A stretch of 22,314 nt of DNA, from the IMG/VR virus record IMGVR_UViG_3300006805_000187, positions 1 through 22,314 of that record; one strand, 5' to 3'. Below the pieces are notes generated by a model. The model was given only the letters and a program-made list of their open reading frames with translations. It did no database searches and was not told the origin of the DNA. This document shows, piece after piece, positions 12,820-19,156 of this stretch. This DNA comes from a virus. Within the stretch, counting starts at the first letter, position 1; the number at the start of each line of letters is the position of its first letter. A program made the position numbers and the translations under genes.

Positions 12820-14979
12820 ATGCCTTGGTACACTCGCGCGATGAAGTTCCTTTCGGGGAACCGCAAAAAAGAGGTGGTCATCGAAGGGGGTCTAGAGATC
12901 CTGTCGAGACTCACGAGCGGCAACATTTCGCCGACGGGACTGCTCGAGAAATACCGGAAGTCGTTGTACGTGTTCGCATGCGTGCAAAAGATCGCGGTCA
13001 AGGTGGCGAGCATCGACCTCGAGCTCTATCGGGTGATGAACTCGAAGGGCGACACGAAAGAGATCGACGCGCACCCGGCGCTCGACCTTCTGTACAAATG
13101 CAACCCGTTCCAAACGCGCAGCGAGTTCTGGCAGCTCACGATGATCAACCTCCTCTGCACAGGGGACGCGTTTTGGTACAAGGTGCGTAACGGCAGCGGG
13201 AAGGTGATCGAACTCTGGAACCTGCGGCCTGACCTCATGACGGTTGTCGCCGATCCGACGCGGTTCGTGAAGCGCTACGAATTGCGGAAGTTCGACGGGA
13301 CAAAAGAGAACTTCGATCCGGAGGACATCGTACATTTCAAGAAGCCGGATCCTCTCTCATCGCATACCGGAATGAGCCCGCTCAAGGCGGCCGTGACGCG
13401 CGTCGAGAGCGAGGGATATATGAACGAATACCAAAAGGACTTTTTCTTGAACTCGGCACGTCCTGACGCGGTGATCAAGAACCCGTCGCTCGCACTCGAC
13501 GCATCGCAAAAGGAAGACATCAAAGAGGCATGGGAACGGAAGTATCGCGGCGTGGGCAAGGGCAGCAAGGTCGCGATCTTGGACGGCGGTCTGGAGTACC
13601 AGGTCATTTCGCTATCGCAAAAGGAAATGGATTACATCGAATCCATGAAGGTCACGCGCGACGACATCCTCGTGGCGTTCGGCGTACCGAAATCTGTCTT
13701 GGGGATCACGGAAGACGTGAACCGGGCCAACTCGGAAACAGGTCTTGCGGTCTTCCTTGGTGAGACGATCAAGCCGGAAATGGAAAGCATGGTCGAGAAG
13801 GTGAACGAGGAACTGGTCATCCCGGACTTTGGGGACGAGTTCTATGTGGACTTCGAAGACCCGACGCCGAAGAACCGCGAACAGGAAAAGGACGAGCTGA
13901 CGGGGTACACGGCGAGCGGCATCATGTTGCTGAACGAAGCACGCGACGTGCTCGGACTTCCACCGATCAAGGGCGGGTGGTCGCTCTACAAGCCTCTTGC
14001 GGAACAGCCGGTCGGCGGACTGTCACAAGCCGAGAAGGCCATCGTCATCGGGGGCACGAACGAGAAAGAAGCCTACGAGAACGGCGGCCGCAAACGGAAA
14101 GTACGCAAGTTCGATTTTCGCGGGCACTCGATCCTCAAAATGAAGCTGGAAGCGAGGGAGGAACTGCTGGCCGCAGCGATCACGCTCGCGACAAACGCAC
14201 GCAAAGGGATCAAACGGAAGAAGCAAAAGGGGTCGATCATCAAGGCCGAGATCCGGACGAGCTACAACGAATGGGTGAACAAGGCCATCGACGCTCGCGC
14301 ACGGGGGCTCAAAGAGGCTACAAACGAGTTTTTCGAGGGGCAAAAGGAGCGGGTCATGAAGGCATTTGATAAAGAGACGAAGGGCAAGAGTAAGAAAAAC
14401 AAGTTGGCAGCGGGCGACATCATGGACGAGAAGGCAGAAATCGGGCTCGCGATCGAGTTCATCTCGCCACACCTCCAGTCGATCATCGAACAGGCAGGCA
14501 AGGAGGGGATGGATCTCGTGAACCCTGCAGAGGACTTCCAGGACACCGAACACATCCGCAAGTTCATCAAGGCCCGGGCAAAGGAGTTCGGCAAGAGCAC
14601 GACATCGACAACGCTCGAAGGATTGGACCGGACACTCGCGGAAGGGTTGCAGGAAGGCGAGGGGATCTACGAATTGCGGAAGCGGGTCGAGGCGGTCTAT
14701 GAGGACTTTCCGGCACACCGATCGGAACTGATCGCACGCACGGAAGCCACGGCCGCCACAAACAAGGGTTTCGTGGAATCCTATCGGCAGTCGGGAGTAG
14801 CAACGGGCAAGGAATGGCTGAACTCCGGGGACGATCGAGTACGAGACGAACACAAGGACCAACCGATCGGCGTCGGCGGACAGATCATCCCACTTGACGA
14901 CAAGTTCTCGAATGGACTCGACGCGCCGAACGAGCCGAATTGCCGGTGCGTCCTGGCTCCTGCGTTCATCGAGGAATAA
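12820..14979 (+). CDS. Portal protein fused to a MuF-like minor head domain
   Basis: The product is 719 residues. Residues about 1-420 are an HK97-type portal: YVFACVQKIAVKVASIDLELYR (about 47-68), NPFQTRSEFWQL, LLCTGDAFWYKVRN, IVHFKKPDPLSSHTGMSPLKAA, and the C-terminal wing marker VPKSVLGITEDVNRAN. It forms the 12-subunit DNA channel at one capsid vertex. Residues about 440-640 are helical and Lys-rich. Residues about 630-715 are a phage Mu F/SPP1 gp7-like domain: RSELIARTEATAATNKG, KEWLNSGDDRVRDEH, and the ending EPNCRCVLAPAF, where PNCRC is the family signature. In most phages these are separate genes, so this is a head-assembly fusion. A second in-frame Met at residue 8 is a less likely start. 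Confidence 0.94.
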   Translation: MPWYTRAMKFLSGNRKKEVVIEGGLEILSRLTSGNISPTGLLEKYRKSLYVFACVQKIAVKVASIDLELYRVMNSKGDTKEIDAHPALDLLYKCNPFQTRSEFWQLTMINLLCTGDAFWYKVRNGSGKVIELWNLRPDLMTVVADPTRFVKRYELRKFDGTKENFDPEDIVHFKKPDPLSSHTGMSPLKAAVTRVESEGYMNEYQKDFFLNSARPDAVIKNPSLALDASQKEDIKEAWERKYRGVGKGSKVAILDGGLEYQVISLSQKEMDYIESMKVTRDDILVAFGVPKSVLGITEDVNRANSETGLAVFLGETIKPEMESMVEKVNEELVIPDFGDEFYVDFEDPTPKNREQEKDELTGYTASGIMLLNEARDVLGLPPIKGGWSLYKPLAEQPVGGLSQAEKAIVIGGTNEKEAYENGGRKRKVRKFDFRGHSILKMKLEAREELLAAAITLATNARKGIKRKKQKGSIIKAEIRTSYNEWVNKAIDARARGLKEATNEFFEGQKERVMKAFDKETKGKSKKNKLAAGDIMDEKAEIGLAIEFISPHLQSIIEQAGKEGMDLVNPAEDFQDTEHIRKFIKARAKEFGKSTTSTTLEGLDRTLAEGLQEGEGIYELRKRVEAVYEDFPAHRSELIARTEATAATNKGFVESYRQSGVATGKEWLNSGDDRVRDEHKDQPIGVGGQIIPLDDKFSNGLDAPNEPNCRCVLAPAFIEE

Positions 14980-14983
14980 AACA

Positions 14984-14992
14984 TGCTACAAT
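14984..14992 (+). promoter_or_regulatory. Extended -10 promoter before the protease gene
   Basis: TGCTACAAT (14984-14992) is identical to the box before the portal gene and lies nine bases ahead of ATG 15002. Transcription would start two to three bases before the ATG. The match and position also settle the start codon of the protease. Confidence 0.65.
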
Positions 14993-15001
14993 TCCAACGA
15001 T

Positions 15002-15823
15002 ATGAAAAAGACCCTGCTTAGCAGTAACCGCATCGTCAAGGCCTTCACGCTCGAAGTGAAGGCGGTCAATGAGAAAGATCACATCGTCGAAGGGATCTTC
15101 TCGACGGCAGCCATCGACCGCCACGGCGAGGTGGTTGTGCAAGAAGGATGGAAGCTCGACGACTACATCAAAAACCCCGTCGTGCTCTGGAGCCATGACA
15201 ATTACCAGTTCCCGCTCGCGCAAATGACGCGCATCGGATTTGAGAACGGGAACCTTGCGGGAGCGATGAAGTTCGCCGTCGAGGAATACGACATGGCGGC
15301 GACCGCGTTCGCCCTCATGAAAGGCAAGTACCTCCGAGCGTTCTCCGTCGGGTTCATGAACAACGTCTACGAGATCGACAACGGCAGCGACGTCGTGAAG
15401 CTGATCGAAAACGTCCTGCTCGAAGTGTCGGTCGTGAACGTGCCGGCAAACCAGGAGGCGCTCGCAAAGATCAAGGCACTGGACGTCCTGAAAGACGCAG
15501 AACCGCAGGACGGGGAACCGAAGGGCGACGAGACGAAGCCCGAAGACAAGAAAGAGGACGAACCGAAAGCGACGGACGAGGGGGAAGGTGCTACAATCGC
15601 AGAAGACAACGCCCTCAAGGCTCTGTCGAGTAACGAAAAAACCATACGCAGGGCAATCAAGGCGCTTACCGACGCACTGAACGCACTGACGGAAGCCGAT
15701 AACCAAGTTGGTAAAAAGGTCGAACACTCCGCGAAGCCGCGGGCGGCAACAAAAAAAGTATCGGTCACGACGATCAACCGGGCTCTCCGTGAGCTCATGG
15801 AGGTCAAACGCAAACAGCAATAA
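15002..15823 (+). CDS. HK97-type prohead protease
   Basis: The start at 15002 gives 273 residues; the frame is open upstream but overlaps the portal gene and lacks homology-like sequence. The catalytic core (about 10-155) has the herpes/HK97 protease order: IVEGIFSTAAIDRHGEVV (28-45), SHDN with His65, LRAFSVGF with Ser115, and LLEVSVVNVPAN with Glu141. It processes scaffold regions of the capsid protein during head maturation. After residue 165 comes an acidic, Lys/Glu/Pro-rich linker (about 165-200) and a helical, basic C terminus (about 200-273), possibly a scaffold-like segment joined to the protease. An internal TGCTACAAT promoter lies within the linker-coding region, at 15589-15597. Confidence 0.94.
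   Translation: MKKTLLSSNRIVKAFTLEVKAVNEKDHIVEGIFSTAAIDRHGEVVVQEGWKLDDYIKNPVVLWSHDNYQFPLAQMTRIGFENGNLAGAMKFAVEEYDMAATAFALMKGKYLRAFSVGFMNNVYEIDNGSDVVKLIENVLLEVSVVNVPANQEALAKIKALDVLKDAEPQDGEPKGDETKPEDKKEDEPKATDEGEGATIAEDNALKALSSNEKTIRRAIKALTDALNALTEADNQVGKKVEHSAKPRAATKKVSVTTINRALRELMEVKRKQQ
15589..15597 (+). promoter_or_regulatory. Internal extended -10 promoter within the protease gene
   Basis: A third copy of TGCTACAAT lies inside the coding region, where it encodes the GATI stretch. No ATG follows within about 40 bases, so it would supply a separate capsid transcript with a leader of about 250 bases, or a message for a C-terminal protease fragment from a non-ATG start. The match could also be coincidental. 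Confidence 0.4.
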
Positions 15824-15854
15824 CTCATCCCACTAAATCAGAACAACCTCACAT

Positions 15855-17237
15855 ATGAAGTTGCAGCTCAACAAAATCCTGGCCAAGGACGCCGCCGACC
15901 TCGACGAGGCCGAAAAAGCGTTCCTCCGCGACCAGGTGGACTCGCTCTCCGACGAGCAAAAAGAAAAGTTCGCTGACGTTTTGAGCGAGGAAAAGTCCTT
16001 CGATCTCGAAGCCGTCAAGAACGCCCTCAACGAACCTCTCTCGAAGTTCGAGGCGAAGGTCGACAAGATGGCGGACGCGATCGTTGAAAAGTTCACGAAG
16101 GGTGTCGAAGCCGCACGCGCCAAGGCGCAGGCCGGCGAAAGCACCGAAGACGTCGACGACGCGGACAGCACGCGCGACTTCTTCAAGGCGTTGATCTCCG
16201 GCGACAAGCAGGAAGTCAAACGCGTTTCCTCGGAAGCGTGGAAATCGGCCTTGAAGTCGACGGATAAGGCTACGAAGAACCGCGCCAAGGCTTTGCAAAA
16301 GGCCATGACGACCAGCTCATCCGGTGAAGCACCGGACGACGCGCAGGCCGGGCTCCTCGTTCCGCCGGAACTTCTCGCCGAAGTTCTCCGCATCAAAGAA
16401 ACCCAATACGGCTTGGCACGTCGCGACATGCGATACCTTCCGTTCTCGGGCCCTGGTAACTCCCGCGTGATCCCTGCTCTGGGCACTTCCGTACAGGTCT
16501 ACTGGACCGACGAAGGCGGCAAGAAAAAGAGCACGCAGCCGAAGTTCAACATTGTCACTCAAACCTTGAAGAAGCTCGCGGCCATCGTCCCGATGACCGA
16601 AGAAATCGTCGAGGACAGCGCAGTCAACCTCACGGCACTCTTGGCGGATCTCTTCGCCGAAGCGGTATCGAAGGAAGAAGACTTGCAGTTCTTCGCCGGT
16701 ACGGGTTCTCCTTGGACGGGTATCTTGAACAACGGTTCCGTCAACGACGTCTCGCAGGCGTCCGGTGACTCGACACAGCTCACGGCGGATGACCTCCTCG
16801 ACATGATCGACGAGACTCCGACGGGTGCGCTCGAAGGTTCCAAGTTCTACATGAACCGCAAGACCCTCACGAACATTCGCAAATTGAAGGGCGAGGATGG
16901 ACAATACATCTTCCAGCGCCCGCAGGACGGTATCCCGGGTACGATCTGGGGCTACGACTACGAACTTTCGGACGCCTTCCCGGCTCCTTCGGAAGTCTCG
17001 ACAGGCGAAGCGTACATCTTGTTCGGTAACCTGAAGCAGGCCGCCATCTTCGGCGACAAGCAACAGCTCCGCATCAAGTTGCTCGACCAGGCCACGATCA
17101 CCGACACGGACGACGAAACGGTCTTGAACCTCGCGGAACAGGACATGATCGCGCTCCGCATCGTGGAACGTGTGGGCTACGTGCTCGCATTGCCGACGGC
17201 ACTCACGGTGCTCAAGGCCGCCGCGACAGAATCCTAA
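15855..17237 (+). CDS. Major capsid protein, HK97 fold with N-terminal delta domain
   Basis: The product is 460 residues. Residues 1-about 150 are acidic and helical (LDEAEKAFLRDQVDSLSDEQ..., KVDKMADAIVEKF...), the delta-domain scaffold expected to be removed by the upstream protease. The mature part starts near AGLLVPPELLAEVLRIKETQ and shows the HK97 gp5 pattern: SRVIPALGTSVQVYWTDEGGKK, LKKLAAIVPMTEEIVEDS, FFAGTGSPWTGILNNGSV, FYMNRKTLTNIRKLK, and the C-terminal QQLRIKLLDQATI...ERVGYVLALPTAL. It forms the icosahedral shell. The start context is CTCACATATG with no Shine-Dalgarno sequence. Codon use is visibly smoother (more GGT, TTC, AAG) than in the early genes, in keeping with high expression. 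A strong hairpin follows the stop codon. Confidence 0.96.
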   Translation: MKLQLNKILAKDAADLDEAEKAFLRDQVDSLSDEQKEKFADVLSEEKSFDLEAVKNALNEPLSKFEAKVDKMADAIVEKFTKGVEAARAKAQAGESTEDVDDADSTRDFFKALISGDKQEVKRVSSEAWKSALKSTDKATKNRAKALQKAMTTSSSGEAPDDAQAGLLVPPELLAEVLRIKETQYGLARRDMRYLPFSGPGNSRVIPALGTSVQVYWTDEGGKKKSTQPKFNIVTQTLKKLAAIVPMTEEIVEDSAVNLTALLADLFAEAVSKEEDLQFFAGTGSPWTGILNNGSVNDVSQASGDSTQLTADDLLDMIDETPTGALEGSKFYMNRKTLTNIRKLKGEDGQYIFQRPQDGIPGTIWGYDYELSDAFPAPSEVSTGEAYILFGNLKQAAIFGDKQQLRIKLLDQATITDTDDETVLNLAEQDMIALRIVERVGYVLALPTALTVLKAAATES

Positions 17238-17243
17238 CCATTG

Positions 17244-17282
17244 ACCGGACGCAGGGCGGGGGAAACCTCGCCCTGATCCGGT
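17244..17282 (+). other. Strong hairpin after the capsid gene, GAAA tetraloop
   Basis: ACCGGA (17244-17249) pairs with TCCGGT (17277-17282). Inside, AGGGCG (17253-17258) pairs with CGCCCT (17269-17274) and continues with three more pairs to a GAAA tetraloop (17262-17265). There is no T-run after it, so it is more likely an mRNA stabiliser, processing site or Rho-assisted terminator than an intrinsic terminator. Confidence 0.65.
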
Positions 17283-17322
17283 AGGGAGGGAGATAACTCA
17301 CGCAAAAAAACAATCCACCACT

Positions 17323-17751
17323 ATGGACTCCGAACACAAAGTCCTGTACCACGAATCGGAACTGACCAGCGACCAAATCAAGGCGCTCGTCGCAACCGAC
17401 GTGGAACTTGTCGCAGCTCCTGGAGCAGGCAAGATCGCACGCGTCATCGGTCCGGTTATCCTGACCATGATCCCTGCCGAAACGTCGCCGCTCGCCTACA
17501 CGTGGGCGAACACCGACCACAACATTTTCGTGCAGGACGCGACCTTCGACTCCGACGCGGAAGCGCAGGCGCTCATCGAAGCCTCGGCATCGGCCCGCTT
17601 CACCGCACAGCTCCGTCCGGTCGTCACGTCGACGCCACTCACGGAAAACGAAGCCATCAAGATCGGCGCATCCGGCACGGGCGAACCCGCCACCGGCAAC
17701 GGCACGCTCAAGGTCAAGTTCCAGTACATCGTCATCGACGTCACGAACTAA
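17323..17751 (+). CDS. Putative capsid decoration or head-associated protein
   Basis: The product is 142 residues. ELTSDQIKALVATDVELVAAPGAGK (about 13-37) matches a motif frequent in phage virion proteins of this size (LT-x-x-QI-x-AL-x-x-TP-x-x-LV-x-APGAGK), usually followed by a beta-rich body. The body here ends NGTLKVKFQYIVIDV, a strand-rich C terminus. Position right after the major capsid gene suggests a head decoration or vertex protein, though this family is mostly unannotated. APGAGK looks like a P-loop but lacks the rest of an ATPase. The start context is CACCACTATG, eight bases after AACAAT. Confidence 0.8.
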   Translation: MDSEHKVLYHESELTSDQIKALVATDVELVAAPGAGKIARVIGPVILTMIPAETSPLAYTWANTDHNIFVQDATFDSDAEAQALIEASASARFTAQLRPVVTSTPLTENEAIKIGASGTGEPATGNGTLKVKFQYIVIDVTN

Positions 17752-17805
17752 CTCATCCCCGTCGGGGAGTGAGTATCGGGGGAGCAATCCCCCGCTCCCA
17801 CTCCC
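17751..17805 (+). other. Tandem hairpins with a competing alternative stem
   Basis: The first hairpin pairs ACTCATCCCC (17751-17760) with GGGGA-TGAGT (17764-17774, one bulged G). The second pairs CGGGGGA (17777-17783) with TCCCCCG (17788-17794) around a GCAA tetraloop. GGGAGTG (17765-17771) can instead pair with CACTCCC (17799-17805), which would break the first hairpin. The layout resembles an attenuator, but no T-run follows. Confidence 0.55.
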
Positions 17806-17826
17806 TGAACAATAACCATCAAACGT

Positions 17827-18543
17827 ATGGCCGCAACCGTACAAATCGACGAAGCCAACGGCGCACCGAAGCGGGCAGCCGCCGCGACCGGAACCACGGC
17901 GAACAAACTCGTAGACTCCGCCGGGGCATTTACATCCGGCGTAACCGTTGACGTAGGCGACCAAGTCCACAACACGACAGACGACACCTACGCGTTCGTC
18001 ACGAACGTCGACTCGGCAACAGCCCTCTCCCTATCCGCTGACATCATGGTGTCGGGTGAGTCGTACTCGATCCAGGGCGAAGGCACGGCAAACATCTCGG
18101 ACACGGATATGGGGACAGCAGACTCTCCGACGGTGGATCCGGTCGCGAACCCTGTCACGCCAGGAGCAAACACGTACGAGAAGTACCAGCGCTTCCATGT
18201 CACGAACATGGGAGGGTCATCTCTCATCGACAACCTGAAAGTCTGGCGCACGGGCGCACTCGGGGGCGCAGCCGTCCACGTGACGAACGCCCGCGAAACG
18301 TCCTACGCACGCAAGGCGTACGCGACGCCGGTCACGACGAACTCGACGCAAGGCACGCAGACCATGCCGACGTCGGAACCTTCCGGCGCGAACCTCGGCA
18401 TCGCAGGATCGCTCTCCGGATCAATCGCAACCGCAAACAACGCCGCGTACTCCGACTTCTTGGTTCACCAGATCCAGACGAACGCCGCCGACACCGCAGG
18501 CAGCACGTCCACGATGAACTACCAGTACGACGAAACAGCCTAA
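17827..18543 (+). CDS. Beta-rich virion structural protein with an inserted module
   Basis: The product is 238 residues. The start MAATVQIDEANGA and the later segment GTADSPTVDPVANPVTPG... EKYQRFHVTNMGGSSLIDNLKVWRTGALG resemble a phage virion family that normally runs directly from one to the other. Residues about 20-84 (KLVDSAGAFTSGVTV.GDQVHNTTDDTYAFVTNVDS...SADIMVSGESYSI) form a separate small beta module of a kind often found repeated in phage virion proteins, so it looks inserted. The C-terminal third is Ala/Ser/Thr-rich. No catalytic motif is visible. Position between head and fibre genes suggests a head or neck component. Confidence 0.78.
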   Translation: MAATVQIDEANGAPKRAAAATGTTANKLVDSAGAFTSGVTVDVGDQVHNTTDDTYAFVTNVDSATALSLSADIMVSGESYSIQGEGTANISDTDMGTADSPTVDPVANPVTPGANTYEKYQRFHVTNMGGSSLIDNLKVWRTGALGGAAVHVTNARETSYARKAYATPVTTNSTQGTQTMPTSEPSGANLGIAGSLSGSIATANNAAYSDFLVHQIQTNAADTAGSTSTMNYQYDETA

Positions 18544-18548
18544 TGACA

Positions 18549-18604
18549 GGGAGGATCGGAAGATCCAGAGAGCTCACAAGAGCAGGAACGCCCTGCCGCC
18601 TCCC
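18549..18604 (+). other. Branched RNA structure in the intergenic region
   Basis: GGGAG (18549-18553) pairs with CTCCC (18600-18604). Inside are GATC/GATC around a GGAA tetraloop (18554-18565) and CAGG...CCTG (about 18583-18595). This gives a compact three-stem fold in the 167-base gap before the 18711 gene. Confidence 0.4.
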
Positions 18605-18665
18605 TTCCCACAATCGAATATCGTCGCAACTCAATGCGGACACCCGACTCAACTCAATGAATCAC

Positions 18666-18702
18666 GGAACCCCGGGAAGCCACGCGCCCTGGGGTTCCTT
18701 TT
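18666..18702 (+). terminator. Rho-independent terminator
   Basis: GGAACCCC (18666-18673) pairs perfectly with GGGGTTCC (18691-18698), followed directly by TTTT (18699-18702). GGG (18674-18676) and CCC (18687-18689) can extend the stem past one bulged T. It lies nine bases ahead of ATG 18711, so it should end transcription of the head genes and reduce read-through to the fibre genes. Confidence 0.8.
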
Positions 18703-18710
18703 GTAAAAAT

Positions 18711-19133
18711 ATGATCTACACCTATTTCGACGAAAACGAGAAGAAATATATCGAAGTCCCGATCGAGCGCTGGGTATGGGGCGTCGTATACAGGGACGGA
18801 AGCGAACTCCACCAGTTCGGCAACGATGGGAAGTTCCACCGGATCGGCGAAGTGAAGCAGGAAGAAGTCACGATGGCGACGATCTACCGCTACGACAACA
18901 TGAAAAAGAGGATCGACATCCCGTTCCGTGAGGGCATGAAATTGATCCACAAGTACCGGATGGTGAAGCCGGGGGCGTATGACAGCGTGAACGCGGGGCC
19001 AAACGGTTTCGTCCGTTGCTACATGTTCGGGTACAAGTACGGGGGAGCGCATTCGTATAATTTCATTTTGCCGGATGACCGGATCGTCACGAGCCCTTGC
19101 GACGACGTAGACCTGACCAAGTTCGAGATCTAA
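18711..19133 (+). CDS. Conserved small phage protein, function unknown
   Basis: I place the start at ATG 18711 (140 residues). The frame is open to 18543, but that extension would contain the terminator and reads as noise. The N terminus has ERWVWGVVYRDGSELHQF (about 19-36) and DGKFHRIGEV (39-48), a strand-rich pattern seen in small phage proteins of unknown role. A second beta segment follows (FVRCYMFGYKYGGAHSYNFILPDDRI). No catalytic or membrane motif is visible. It starts right after a terminator in the context TGTAAAAATATG, so a promoter overlapping this A/T-rich stretch is likely though not clear. Confidence 0.75.
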   Translation: MIYTYFDENEKKYIEVPIERWVWGVVYRDGSELHQFGNDGKFHRIGEVKQEEVTMATIYRYDNMKKRIDIPFREGMKLIHKYRMVKPGAYDSVNAGPNGFVRCYMFGYKYGGAHSYNFILPDDRIVTSPCDDVDLTKFEI

Positions 19134-19156
19134 GACAGCCGAAATAAAAAAAGAGT

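Noticed and set aside
14023-14862. Long antisense frame (279 residues) within the portal gene
   Set aside because: Long antisense frames occur opposite most genes here because of codon composition; its sequence is Leu/Arg/Val/Cys-rich without motifs and it lies wholly within a confident gene.
15821-15831. TAACTCATCCC, also at 17749-17759, as a shared regulatory signal
   Set aside because: The match is short, includes the stop codon, and the flanks differ; two copies are not enough to support a function.
18543-18710. An extended start for the 140-residue protein
   Set aside because: The extension would place a good terminator inside the coding region and translates to low-quality sequence; ATG 18711 is preferred.
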